NCBI GenBank assembly: GCA_963801195.1
Contig: CAWDDX010000004.1
Span: 99,892-163,891, forward strand
Length of the DNA stretch: 64,000 nt
Source of the DNA: SZUA-36 sp963801195
Lineage (GTDB): Bacteria; Pseudomonadota; Gammaproteobacteria; Xanthomonadales; SZUA-36
Direction: 5' to 3'
Shown here: positions 36,270-44,624 of the stretch, piece by piece
Position numbering within the stretch: position 1 is the stretch's first letter
Layout of the letters: the number at the start of each line of letters is the position of its first letter
Translations under genes and position numbers: made by a program
Notes under the pieces: generated by a model
Database searches by the model: none
What the model was told of the DNA's origin: nothing
What the model saw: only the letters and a program-made list of their open reading frames with translations

Positions 36270-37406
36270 ATGAAACTGAATACGATTCCGGAACTCATCG
36301 AGGACATGCGGGCCGGGCGCATGATTGTCCTGATCGATGACGAGGACAGGGAAAATGAAGGCGACCTGGTGATGGCCGCTTCAAAGGTAAGGCCAGAGGA
36401 TATCAATTTCATGGCCCATTATGGCCGTGGGCTGATTTGTATGCCGATTACCCGCGAGCGCTGTGAACAGCTGAACCTGTTGCTCATGGTGAATAAAAAC
36501 GAAAGCCGGTTCGCGACCAATTTTACCGTTTCCATCGAGGCTGCAGAAGGCATTACGACGGGGATTTCGGCTTATGACAGGGCGCATACCATCCGCACCG
36601 CCGCCCTGCCGGATGCAGGGCCCGCCGATATCTCGCAGCCGGGTCACGTATTTCCGTTGATGGCCCAGCCCGGTGGTGTGCTGACACGCGCCGGACATAC
36701 CGAGGCGGGTGTCGATCTGGCAATGTTGTCCGGGCTTGAACCGGCCGCGGTGCTGGTTGAAATACTTGACGAAGACGGCACCATGGCGAGACGTCCACAA
36801 CTGGAAGCCTTCGCGCAAAAACACGATCTCAAGATCGGCACCATTGCCGAACTGATCCGCTACCGGCTGGAGACGGAACGTTCGGTTGAATGTCTTTGCA
36901 GCAGCGACGTTGATACGGATTTTGGCGCGTTCCGTATGCTGACGTATCGCGACAGCATCAACGACGAACTCCATCTTGCATTGCTCATGGGTGAGGTCGA
37001 CCCGGCAGAACCGATGCTGGTGCGCGTCCACGTGCAAAATCCGCTCAGCGATGTCCTCAGCATCAGGCGTGAAGATTTCGGTCTGCCGCTGAGGCTGGCC
37101 ATGGCGGAGATCGCACGGCAGGGCAAGGGCCTGCTGCTGGTCCTCGGCGGCCACGAGGACAACGACAGCCTGTTGCGGCGTATTCAGAAACACCCGGAAC
37201 CAAAAATATTTTCCGGCGGTGACAGCCGGCAGTCCAATGAGCTTCGCACCTATGGTATCGGTGCGCAGATCATCGTCGATATTGGCATCAGGAAAATGCG
37301 CGTGCTCAGCGCACCCAAACGCATGACAGGTCTCGCGGGTTTTGGCCTTGAAGTGATCGAATATGTTGATAGCGAGCACGACGCAGATGACACCCTCAAG
37401 GAATGA
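36270..37406 (+). CDS. ribB: DHBP synthase RibB with degenerate GTP cyclohydrolase II-like domain
   Basis: A 378-residue protein from ATG 36270 (AGGAT just upstream). The N-terminal 3,4-dihydroxy-2-butanone-4-phosphate synthase domain is intact: 'DDEDRENEGDLVMAA', 'FTVSIEA', 'GHTEAGVDLA'. The C-terminal RibA-like domain (about 205-370) lacks the zinc cysteines (the CLTGD...RCDCG region reads NPLSDVLSIRREDFG) and the EGRNIGL loop is changed to GGHEDNDSL. GTP cyclohydrolase II activity is therefore unlikely, and a separate ribA should exist elsewhere. Similar hybrids occur in other gammaproteobacteria. Confidence 0.93.
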   Translation: MKLNTIPELIEDMRAGRMIVLIDDEDRENEGDLVMAASKVRPEDINFMAHYGRGLICMPITRERCEQLNLLLMVNKNESRFATNFTVSIEAAEGITTGISAYDRAHTIRTAALPDAGPADISQPGHVFPLMAQPGGVLTRAGHTEAGVDLAMLSGLEPAAVLVEILDEDGTMARRPQLEAFAQKHDLKIGTIAELIRYRLETERSVECLCSSDVDTDFGAFRMLTYRDSINDELHLALLMGEVDPAEPMLVRVHVQNPLSDVLSIRREDFGLPLRLAMAEIARQGKGLLLVLGGHEDNDSLLRRIQKHPEPKIFSGGDSRQSNELRTYGIGAQIIVDIGIRKMRVLSAPKRMTGLAGFGLEVIEYVDSEHDADDTLKE

Positions 37407-37882
37407 CCGCCATGAATGAATATCCCCTGGAAATGCCCCGGCGAAAAACCGGCATTGCCCTGGTCGCCAGCGAGTTCAACCACTTTATCGTTCAGCAACT
37501 GGTTGACGGCGCAATTGACGCGTTGAAAAGGAACGGTGTGCTTGAGGAGAATATCAGCCTGGTCTGGGTGCCGGGTGCCTTCGAGTTGCCACTGGCGGCA
37601 GACGTACTGGCATCAAGCGGGGCGCACGACGCCATTATCGCGCTTGGAGCCGTCATCCGCGGCGGCACACCCCACTTTGATTACGTTGCCGGCGAATGCA
37701 GCCGGGGCATCGCCAATGTCGGGCTCAAACATGCGCTGCCGGTGATTTTTGGCGTGCTGACGACCGATACCGTTGACCAGGCGCTTGAACGCGCAGGAAG
37801 CGGCGCGGGCAACAAGGGTTTTGATACCGCGGTAGCCGCTTTGCAGATGATCGCCCTGATGGACCGGCTCAATGCCGGGTAA
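37403..37882 (+). CDS. ribH: 6,7-dimethyl-8-ribityllumazine synthase RibH
   Basis: A 159-residue lumazine synthase with 'ALVASEFNHFIVQQLVDGA', 'VPGAFELPLAA', 'ALGAVIRGGTPHFDYV' and 'FGVLTTDT' motifs. It forms the lumazine precursor used by riboflavin synthase. ATG 37403 overlaps the ribB stop; ATG 37412 is a possible start. Its end overlaps nusB by 11 nt. Confidence 0.96.
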   Translation: MTAMNEYPLEMPRRKTGIALVASEFNHFIVQQLVDGAIDALKRNGVLEENISLVWVPGAFELPLAADVLASSGAHDAIIALGAVIRGGTPHFDYVAGECSRGIANVGLKHALPVIFGVLTTDTVDQALERAGSGAGNKGFDTAVAALQMIALMDRLNAG

Positions 37883-38330
37883 AACAGAGAACAGGTTCGA
37901 ATCGCGCAGCCGTGCCCGCCGCCGTGCGCTGCAGGCCTTGTACCAGTGGCGCCTGACCGGCTTGGACACCAGTGAAATTATCGCCCAGTTTGAAGAGGAG
38001 CAGGACTTCAGCAATGTCGATATCGAGCTGTTTACCACGCTGGTCAGACAGGTCAGTCATCACCAGGCCGCCCTCGATGAAAAAATAGCGCCATTTCTCG
38101 ATCGTCCGCTGGGCCAACTGGATGTCATCGAACACGTGATCCTGAGCATTGGCGCTTTTGAGCTTCTGTACAGCATCGAGGTTCCCCACCAGGTCGTGAT
38201 CGATGAAGCGATAAACCTGGCAAAAGTGTTCGGTGCAGAGCAGGGCCACAGCTATATCAACGGTGTACTCGACAAGGCGGCCAGGCAATGGCGCGACCCT
38301 GCAACCTCATTGCCATTCAGCCAGGCTTGA
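37872..38330 (+). CDS. nusB: Transcription antitermination protein NusB
   Basis: A 152-residue all-helical RNA-binding protein with 'SRARRRALQALYQWRLTG', 'LDVIEHVILSIGAFELLY' and 'EVPHQVVIDEAINLAKVFG' motifs. With NusE it binds boxA RNA in rRNA antitermination. The ATG overlaps the end of ribH, a coupling common in this class. Confidence 0.96.
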   Translation: MPGKTENRFESRSRARRRALQALYQWRLTGLDTSEIIAQFEEEQDFSNVDIELFTTLVRQVSHHQAALDEKIAPFLDRPLGQLDVIEHVILSIGAFELLYSIEVPHQVVIDEAINLAKVFGAEQGHSYINGVLDKAARQWRDPATSLPFSQA

Positions 38331-38334
38331 TCAC

Positions 38335-39300
38335 ATGAAAGAGTTTGAGCTGATCCGACAGATTCAGCGGGAAACTTCCGTTGTCTACCCCGCGGGTTTT
38401 GAGCTCGGCGTCAGGCTGGGAATCGGTGATGATGCCGCCGTACTCGAACTGCCTGCCGGCCAACACCTGGTGGCGGCTGCCGATACGCTGAATGCCGGCG
38501 TCCACTTTCCCGAAGATACCGCACCCTTTGATATCGGCCACAAATGCCTTGCGGTCAACCTGAGTGACCTGGCCGCAATGGGTGCGACCCCGCGCTGGGC
38601 CCTGCTTTCCCTTTCGTTGCCGCAGGCGGACCCGCAATGGGTTCACCAGTTCAGCGAAGGGTTCAAGTCGCTGGCCCAGGCGCACGAAGTTGCCCTGGTG
38701 GGTGGTGACACGACCTGCGGACCGTTGTCCATCAGCGTGACCGTCCTCGGTTGCATCGAACCCGGCAGGCAGTTGACACGTAATGGCGCCAACCCGGGTG
38801 ACCTGGTCGTCGTGTCAGGCACCACCGGCGGGGCCGCCTGCGTGCTGGAGAGACTGCAGGCGGGCAAACCCGTGTCCGACCGGCGCTTGCTCGATCGGCC
38901 CAGGCCACGGGTCCGCCTGGGTTTGTCGTTACTGGGTCATGCCACCGCCTGTATCGATATCTCGGACGGCCTGCTGGCCGATCTGGGCCATGTGCTGGCG
39001 GCATCAGGATGTGGTGCCAAGCTCGAAATCGATAATCTGCCCACCGATGCCGTGCTCGCGGGTCTCGACAAAGCGCAAACGCGGCGTTACCAGTTGTCGG
39101 GTGGTGATGACTATGAGCTGCTGTTCACCCTGCCGCCGCGCTACCGGACGTGGCTGGCGGACCTGGGTCAGCAGCTCGATATACCGTTGACCATCATCGG
39201 TGAAATCGAAGCGCTGGAAGGCGTCCGTTGCGTTGACGGCGACGGCGGCGACTTTCGGCCATCGGGCACCGGTTTTGAACATTTCCGGCAAAAATCATGA
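38335..39300 (+). CDS. thiL: Thiamine-monophosphate kinase ThiL
   Basis: A 321-residue kinase making thiamine diphosphate. The ATG at 38335, 5 nt past nusB, gives the standard N-terminus 'MKEFELIRQI'. Motifs include 'GIGDDAAVLE', 'VNLSDLAAMGATPRWAL', 'VGGDTTCGPL' and 'CIDISDGLLADLGH'. The last codons overlap pgpA. Confidence 0.95.
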   Translation: MKEFELIRQIQRETSVVYPAGFELGVRLGIGDDAAVLELPAGQHLVAAADTLNAGVHFPEDTAPFDIGHKCLAVNLSDLAAMGATPRWALLSLSLPQADPQWVHQFSEGFKSLAQAHEVALVGGDTTCGPLSISVTVLGCIEPGRQLTRNGANPGDLVVVSGTTGGAACVLERLQAGKPVSDRRLLDRPRPRVRLGLSLLGHATACIDISDGLLADLGHVLAASGCGAKLEIDNLPTDAVLAGLDKAQTRRYQLSGGDDYELLFTLPPRYRTWLADLGQQLDIPLTIIGEIEALEGVRCVDGDGGDFRPSGTGFEHFRQKS

Positions 39301-39809
39301 AACCGGCTGGAATCGGCGAGGTCCAGCCCGGACGCGCCGAGATCAAGAGCATCGTGCTGGGTACACCAACGGGTTTTCTTGCGTTTGGTTTTGGCGCCGG
39401 CCTGTCCCCGTTTGCACCCGGCACCATGGGGACGTTGATCGCGGTTCCTTTCATCTTCCTGTTGAAGAGCCAGGGCAACACGGTGTTCTGGCTGGCGTTG
39501 CTGCTGTTGTTTCTCGCCGGTGTCGGCCTGTGTGGGCACGTCAGCCGCAAACTGGGTGTTCACGATCACGGCGGCATCGTCTGGGATGAGATGGTGGGGT
39601 ACTGGTTATCGGCGGCCTTTGTGCCGTTGCAATGGCCCTGGCTGCTGGCCGCATTCGTATTGTTCCGTTTTTTCGATATCCTCAAGCCCTGGCCGATCCG
39701 CCAGCTCGACAGAAAGGTGAGCGGCGGTTTTGGAATCATGCTCGATGACGTTGTGGCCGCCCTGTTCACCGTGATCATACTGGCTGTTGCACAGAGATAC
39801 TTCTTGTAA
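39297..39809 (+). CDS. pgpA: Phosphatidylglycerophosphatase A
   Basis: A 170-residue inner-membrane phosphatase with 'GFGAGLSPFAPGTMGTL', 'GIVWDEMVGYWLS' and 'FVLFRFFDILKPWPIRQLDR', the conserved PgpA blocks, and three to four membrane helices. It dephosphorylates phosphatidylglycerol phosphate. ATG 39297 overlaps the thiL stop. It is the last gene of the operon and converges on yraN. Confidence 0.95.
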   Translation: MKPAGIGEVQPGRAEIKSIVLGTPTGFLAFGFGAGLSPFAPGTMGTLIAVPFIFLLKSQGNTVFWLALLLLFLAGVGLCGHVSRKLGVHDHGGIVWDEMVGYWLSAAFVPLQWPWLLAAFVLFRFFDILKPWPIRQLDRKVSGGFGIMLDDVVAALFTVIILAVAQRYFL

Positions 39810-39930
39810 CCCGGATAATTTACCGGGGATACGGCGTGTGCTTTGTCACTGGCGAAACAGTTTGATCGATCGTTCGAAAAAGCGTGGCGCGGCGGTCGTT
39901 GTGGTTTGAGAAGGCCGGGCCAACTGCGCA

Positions 39931-39949
39931 TTCTGTGAAGTTCACAGAA
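39931..39949. promoter_or_regulatory. Perfect 9-bp palindrome with one-base centre
   Basis: TTCTGTGAA-G-TTCACAGAA is a perfect inverted repeat between the converging pgpA and yraN genes, followed by another TTCACAG. It resembles an operator more than a terminator, as it has no GC-rich stem or T-run. No regulator is assigned. Confidence 0.4.
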
Positions 39950-39956
39950 TTCACAG

Positions 39957-40394
39957 CTAAGCCGTGGTTGAATAAAACGCGCTCTTTATCCAGTTGATGC
40001 CCTGTTCGTCCTTGGCCGGGTCGATGGATATGACGTCAAACCGGCAATATTGCTCCGACCTGGCGGGATTCATCGCCAGGTAACAGGCGGCCGTTAACGA
40101 GATCCTGTTCTGCTTGTGAAAGGTGACTGCATCCGCGCCGCTGCCGTGGCTGTTGTTGCCGCGATACTTGACCTCTACAAAAACGACGGTCTTTTCGTCC
40201 TCCATGATCAGGTCAATCTCACCAAAGCGGCTGGAGAAATTCCGTTGCAGCAGACGCAGACCGCGGGCCCGCAAAAAGCGCTCCGCCGTCCTCTCCCAGT
40301 GACGCCCGGCTTGTCGGCCACCCAGGTCCTGGCGGCTCAGTAAGCGCCTGGCCACCGGTAGGGAAGGGCTTGACCGTCGGAAAATTGCGCCCAC
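39957..40394 (-). CDS. UPF0102 (YraN-like) endonuclease-fold protein
   Basis: Up to 145 residues with the YraN core: 'WERTAERFLRARGLRLLQRNF', 'GEIDLIMEDEKTVVFVEVKY' (the D-ExK-like nuclease motif) and 'CRFDVISID'. Function in the cell is unsettled. The frame overlaps the end of lpoA by 58 nt; GTG 40355 is an alternative start that shortens this overlap. Linkage to lpoA and rsmI is conserved in gammaproteobacteria. Confidence 0.9.
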   Translation of the reverse strand: MGAIFRRSSPSLPVARRLLSRQDLGGRQAGRHWERTAERFLRARGLRLLQRNFSSRFGEIDLIMEDEKTVVFVEVKYRGNNSHGSGADAVTFHKQNRISLTAACYLAMNPARSEQYCRFDVISIDPAKDEQGINWIKSAFYSTTA

Positions 40395-41887
40395 GCCGGC
40401 TGTCTTTGCAGGTGACCGTTTGCCTGCAGCCTCAATTCACCGACATCACCCGGATACCACAGGTCAGGATCTTTTTGCAGCAAGGGTAACCAGGGCAGTA
40501 CTCGCCAGGCGTCCTGACCAAGGGCGTACAGGTTGCCGAAGGTGCCGTCGCGAATGCTTTCAAGCGCCGGTGTATTTAAAGTGGCCGCGCGCAATTGCCA
40601 GGCCGTAATCGGGAAAACGATGCCATTGAGGTCCTGGTCCGAAGCCGGCTCCACTTTGCCGCTGTAAATACGGCCCATGGCATATACGGGGATGTCTCCG
40701 GCGTTGTGAAAACGCAGCAAAGGTTTGAGCTCGCGGCCCTGTTGCGGGTTTGCCGCCATGAAAATAAAATCGAAATCATCACGACGGCTGGGTTCAAAAT
40801 TGAGTGAAATGCCAAGACGGGACTGTAGCGCGGTCTTGCGCTGCTCGCTTTCATCTATTTTGAGCAAGCGGGTCAGCATGTCGTTGTAATCTTCCAGGTC
40901 CAGGTTGAAGCGTGCGGACACCGCTACCTGACCCTCGTTCCGGGCAAACTTTTCGGTGAATACGGATTCGATACGTGCTCCCCAGGCGCTGTCCTGGACG
41001 AGAACGATCGCCCTTTTTTGCCCCTGTGAAAGCGCGCGTTCGGCAATGGCCTGGACCTCCTCGCTCTGCGACAGGGAAAGACTGTTGACAATCATTTCCC
41101 GGCCGGGGTACGCGGGCTTGTATTCGGCAGGTTCATTGAGCAGCAGCACAGGTACGGAGGGATCATCGAGGCTGGCCAGCGCGCCCGCCGATTCGACACG
41201 CAGCGGCCCGACGATTTGCGTGGCGCCATCGTCCCTGGCCTGCAGGTAGGCGGCCAAGGCGGATTGACTGTTTTCACCGCTGGAATAAAACCGCAGCACC
41301 GAGTTGCCGGGACGGTCAAGATAGGCACTCACAATGCCGTCCCTTATGGCCCTGGCGGCCGTAGACAGGTCGCCTGTTGCCGGTAGCAGGACGGCCACCT
41401 GCCCAGGCGTGGGAAACAGCTGGCGGTAACGGGACATCAATTCTGTGAAGCCGGCTTCCGTGATGACGTGTCCATAGTGATAATCGACCCATTTCCTGGC
41501 CGCTGCCGACACCGGTTCCCGGCTGATCAGCAGGTTGCGGGTGAGCAGGGACAACTCGAGCCACTCGGTGAATTCAGGATCGTACAACTGGCTGTCAATC
41601 ATTGCCCTCAGCCGGCCCGACGACAGTGATTCGAGCGAACGCAGGATCGCAAGTGCTGCCTCGGGCTGGAAACCGGACATGTTCCGGGTCATTTCCATGA
41701 CATCCTCGAGACTGCGCTCTGACGGGCCCCTGCCTGTCTCATCCTGGCGCTTGCGCGTATCAGTTTCATACGGCCGGTCACGGCTAGTCGTGGTTGTTTC
41801 GCCAGGCACGGGGGCGGTCGTGGTGCACGCATTGAGGAGCAACAGCAACGCGGCGGACAAGAGTATCGGGTAAAAACGTAAAGTCAT
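40337..41887 (-). CDS. lpoA: Penicillin-binding protein activator LpoA
   Basis: A 516-residue outer-membrane lipoprotein with a lipobox 'LLLLNAC' (Cys 21). The N-terminal part is short compared with E. coli LpoA (678), and the C-terminal part (about 160-510) has a periplasmic-binding-protein-like LppC fold ('PGQVAVLLPATGDLSTAARAI', 'IVGPLRVESAGALASL'). LpoA activates PBP1a from the outer membrane. It is transcribed toward yraN and divergently from rsmI, the usual arrangement. Confidence 0.85.
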   Translation of the reverse strand: MTLRFYPILLSAALLLLLNACTTTAPVPGETTTTSRDRPYETDTRKRQDETGRGPSERSLEDVMEMTRNMSGFQPEAALAILRSLESLSSGRLRAMIDSQLYDPEFTEWLELSLLTRNLLISREPVSAAARKWVDYHYGHVITEAGFTELMSRYRQLFPTPGQVAVLLPATGDLSTAARAIRDGIVSAYLDRPGNSVLRFYSSGENSQSALAAYLQARDDGATQIVGPLRVESAGALASLDDPSVPVLLLNEPAEYKPAYPGREMIVNSLSLSQSEEVQAIAERALSQGQKRAIVLVQDSAWGARIESVFTEKFARNEGQVAVSARFNLDLEDYNDMLTRLLKIDESEQRKTALQSRLGISLNFEPSRRDDFDFIFMAANPQQGRELKPLLRFHNAGDIPVYAMGRIYSGKVEPASDQDLNGIVFPITAWQLRAATLNTPALESIRDGTFGNLYALGQDAWRVLPWLPLLQKDPDLWYPGDVGELRLQANGHLQRQPAWAQFSDGQALPYRWPGAY

Positions 41888-42011
41888 CGGATTTTTACAA
41901 AGTTATTCGCGTCAGAATGATAACCTATATCAATGTACCGCAAGCAATGCCAAACGGGAAAATACACCAAACTGCCTTGCACACCACATTAACACCATTG
42001 GACACACCGCA

Positions 42012-42845
42012 ATGCCGCAAGCCGGACTCTATGTTGTAGCAACCCCGATCGGGAACCTGGAGGATATTTCCTACCGGGCTGTCAGGATTTTGTCCGAAGT
42101 GGACCTGATCGCCGCGGAAGATACGCGTCATTCCCGCGTGTTGCTGGCGCATTACGACATTACGACTGCGATGCAGGCCTTCCACGAACACAACGAAACG
42201 CAGCTCGAAGGCCGCATTATCGAACGTATTGCTGAAGGCCAGTCCGTAGCGCTTATTTCCGATGCCGGCACGCCACTGATTTCCGATCCGGGCTACCGGC
42301 TTGTCAGGGCGGCGCGCGAAGCCGGTCTGCCGGTCTACACGGTACCCGGCCCCAGCGCGATCACGGCAGCGCTTTCCATTGCCGGCTTACCGCCCGACCG
42401 CTTTGCCTTTGAAGGGTTTCTGCCGGCCAAGGCTGCCGCCCGCAAAAAAAAGTTGCAGGCACTTTGCCACGAAAACCGCACACTGGTGTTTTTTGAATCC
42501 AGTCACCGTATCGAAGCAACGCTTGCAGACATGGCCGAAGTATTTGGCGGTCAGCGCCTGGCTGCCGTGTGCAGGGAGCTGACCAAAAAATTCGAGACCG
42601 TCTTGAGGTATCCCCTGGCTGAACTGAATAAAGAACTGGTCCAGGATACAAACCAGAGCCGCGGTGAGTTCGTGGTGATCGTCGATGGTCACCAAGACAG
42701 CCAGGAAGGGGCATTGTCCAACGCGCACACAATGGCGCTGGCCTTAATGGAATTCCTGCCCGCCTCCCAGGCGGCCCGGGTCGCCGCACAACTCAACGAC
42801 GTACCACGCAGGGCGGTCTACCAGTTGCTCGACAAGCACCCATAA
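42012..42845 (+). CDS. rsmI: 16S rRNA 2'-O-ribose C1402 methyltransferase RsmI
   Basis: A 277-residue tetrapyrrole-methylase-fold enzyme with 'LYVVATPIGNLEDISYRA', 'AAEDTRHSRVLL', 'ISDAGTPLISDPGY' and 'VPGPSAITAALSIAGLP'. It methylates C1402 of 16S rRNA. It is divergent from lpoA across a 124-bp gap that should hold both promoters. Repeat arrays follow its stop within 35 bp. Confidence 0.95.
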   Translation: MPQAGLYVVATPIGNLEDISYRAVRILSEVDLIAAEDTRHSRVLLAHYDITTAMQAFHEHNETQLEGRIIERIAEGQSVALISDAGTPLISDPGYRLVRAAREAGLPVYTVPGPSAITAALSIAGLPPDRFAFEGFLPAKAAARKKKLQALCHENRTLVFFESSHRIEATLADMAEVFGGQRLAAVCRELTKKFETVLRYPLAELNKELVQDTNQSRGEFVVIVDGHQDSQEGALSNAHTMALALMEFLPASQAARVAAQLNDVPRRAVYQLLDKHP

Positions 42846-42878
42846 GAAAGGCGTCAGGTTTAATTCCTCCCTAAATAC

Positions 42879-43038
42879 AAGCACCGTCATCCCTAAGCAC
42901 CGTGATCCCTAAGCACCGTGATCTATAAGCGCTGTGATCTATTAGCACCGTGATCTATAAGCGCTGTGATCTATAAGCGCAGTTATCTATAAGCACCGTC
43001 ATCTATAAGCACCGTGATCTATAAGCACCGTCATCCCG
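42879..43038. repeat. 16-bp minisatellite, 10 copies
   Basis: AAGCACCGTSATCYMT-type units start every 16 bp from 42879 to 43023 with scattered substitutions (AAGCACCGTGATCTAT, AAGCGCTGTGATCTAT and others). The last unit runs directly into a REP-like palindrome (CGTCATCCCGGCGAAGGCCGGGACC). The repeat unit equals the outer edge of that palindrome family. Confidence 0.92.
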
Positions 43039-43242
43039 GCGAAGGCCGGGACCTCCATAAGTTTGGCACCCCCAAACCCAGCACCATCTCAACAACAAGC
43101 ACCGTCATCCCGGCGAAGGTGACGAATGTCATCCCGGCGCATGCCGGGACCTCCCCCAATCCGGCAGAGCGCCAAATCGCCAAAGCTCACAACACTTCAT
43201 CTCCGGCAGAGCGCCAAATACACCAAAGCTCGCAGTACTTCA
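43029..43242. repeat. REP-like cassettes downstream of the GIY-YIG gene
   Basis: The hairpin CCCGGCGAAGGCCGGGACCTCC (43035-43056, here given as two arms CCCGGC/GCCGGG) is followed by the cassette AGTTTGGCACCCCCAAACCC and a second, imperfect palindrome around 43100-43155. A 40-bp direct repeat starting CCGGCAGAGCGCCAAAT occurs at about 43162 and 43202 and ends at the nuclease gene. Confidence 0.85.
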
Positions 43243-43533
43243 TCAAAAAATCTCAAAAAATAAATCATCCCAATGCGGATTGAGCTTCTCAATTAATCGT
43301 ATTTTCCACAACCGGTTCCACTCTTTGAGACGCTTCTCCCGTTGTATCGCTTCATATATGCACTCATGCAGCTCGTAGTAAACCAACCGCGTTAGTTGAT
43401 ATTTTGACGTAAACCCTGGTATGGAAAGATTACGATGTTGAAATACCCTGTACATGAGATTTGAAGTAACACCCACATACAGCGTGCCATTTGGGCGATT
43501 TGTCATAATATAAATGCAAGGTTGTTTTTGCAT
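43243..43533 (-). CDS. Small GIY-YIG nuclease domain protein
   Basis: A 96-residue single-domain protein. 'CIYIMTNRPNGTLYVGVT' is the GIY-YIG motif (YIM...YVG), then R (LMYRVFQH), Y ('YYELHECIYEAIQREKRLKEW', Glu of the catalytic site) and an Asn-Pro near the end ('EKLNPHWDDL'). Length and sequence fit the UvrC-N-like small GIY-YIG family of uncertain role. It is embedded between palindromic REP-like repeats on both sides, unlike any other gene in the window, which suggests a link between the nuclease and the repeats. Confidence 0.92.
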   Translation of the reverse strand: MQKQPCIYIMTNRPNGTLYVGVTSNLMYRVFQHRNLSIPGFTSKYQLTRLVYYELHECIYEAIQREKRLKEWNRLWKIRLIEKLNPHWDDLFFEIF

Positions 43534-43693
43534 CTAGCCAGTTTGATTTATAGGTCATACGATCGCTTTGGGTTTTTGTCCTGGAGTTTTGTAGGGGCTT
43601 GTTTTTGAAGTTGTGGGTTGGGCGAGCATTCTATTTTGCGCTCCGCTTGCGTATGGACTGAGCGCTCTGCTTGCGTCTGATCGCTCTGCCGGA

Positions 43694-43727
43694 TTGGGAG
43701 GTCCCGGCTTTCGCCGGGACCTCCCAA
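43694..43727. repeat. Perfect REP-like hairpin upstream of the GIY-YIG gene
   Basis: TTGGGAGGTCCCGGC (43694-43708) pairs perfectly with GCCGGGACCTCCCAA (43713-43727) across a 4-base loop. It belongs to the same family as the repeats at 32, 43 and 46 kb. GCTCTGCCGG just before it matches the inverted complement of CCGGCAGAGC downstream of the nuclease. Confidence 0.92.
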
Positions 43728-43734
43728 ACCCAGC

Positions 43735-43842
43735 ACCTCCCCACCAACTGGCACCGTCATCCCGGCGTAAGCCGGGACCTCCAAAAGATTAGCAGAGAGC
43801 TAAATCGGGGCTTTTTTAAGATCACGAAAACGGAGGGAGATC
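43735..43842. repeat. REPIN-like element (diverged copy)
   Basis: It begins with CACCGTCATCCCGGCGTAAG and a GCCGGGACCTCC arm. The spacer has GATTAGCAGAGAGCTAAATC and AAGATCACGAAAACGGAGGG, ending at GAGATCCCG. The same order of parts is seen in the two copies near 46.4 and 46.7 kb, but the right-hand palindrome is decayed. Bases 43843-43997 hold no other recognised feature and should include the rnpB promoter. Confidence 0.7.
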
Positions 43843-43997
43843 CCGTGCATAAATTGTGGTTTGTAGTGGGCAGTTGGAGGTGACATTTTCAAAGTTCAGC
43901 TTGGGAAGGCGCAACCCGAACCCGGTTCCCTTTGCGGTTCCACATCGGTGCTTCCAGCATAAACACTATCAATGCGTTAGCCGGTAGTGGACAATGT

Positions 43998-44358
43998 ACG
44001 CGAGAGTCGGCCAGGCAATCGCGTTTCCGCCCCAGGGCGGAACCGAGGAAAGTCCGGGCTCCACAGGGCAGGGTGCCAGGTAACGCCTGGGAGGCGTGAG
44101 CCTACGGAAAGTGCAACAGAAAATATACCGCCTGACCCCATTCGTGGGGAAAGGTAAGGGTGAAATGGTGCGGTAAGAGCGCACCGCGCAACTGGTAACA
44201 GTTTGCGGCATGGAAAACCCCACCTGGAGCAAGACCAAATAGGAAGACGATGTCGCGGCCCGCGATGTCTTCGGGTAGGTCGCTTGAGGATGCTGGTGAC
44301 AGTAGTCCCAGATGAATGATTGCCCACGACAGAACCCGGCTTACCGGCCGGCTCTCAC
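43998..44358 (+). ncRNA. rnpB: RNase P RNA (type A)
   Basis: The catalytic RNA of RNase P, which matures tRNA 5' ends. The 5' part has GAGTCGGCCAGGCAATCGCG and the universal GAGGAAAGTCCGGGCTCC (about 44049-44065). The 3' part has GACGATGTCGCGGCCCGCGA, AGATGAATGATTGCCCACGA and the closing ACAGAACCCGGCTTAC (about 44330-44345), which pairs with the 5' conserved region. Ends are placed by the outer P1/P2 helices and may be off by several bases. Confidence 0.95.
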
Positions 44359-44624
44359 TATCAACCTGGACATTGCGGCATGTGCTGGATTCAGCCACTT
44401 GGGGACGGTCAGTAAGCAATTGCCTTTATTTTTGTACTTTACTTTGACTATTAAAGATTACCAACGGTACACTATACGGTGGACGCGCGGCCTGCAAACG
44501 CAGTCAAAACTATTGAATAAAGCAGTGCTTACAATATTTTTTGACAAAACACATAGATAAATTTTGATCGGCTTTGTTGTGCGTTCTTGAGGCTTGTTGG
44601 CAGTCAATATCCGGGGATTTGAAA

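Noticed and set aside
39931..39949. CRP binding site
   Set aside because: The half-sites TGTGA and TCACA are separated by three bases instead of six, and the site is between convergent genes.
42879..43242. Possible CRISPR array
   Set aside because: Units are 16 bp and contiguous or separated by more repeats of the same family; there are no unique spacers of uniform length and no cas genes.
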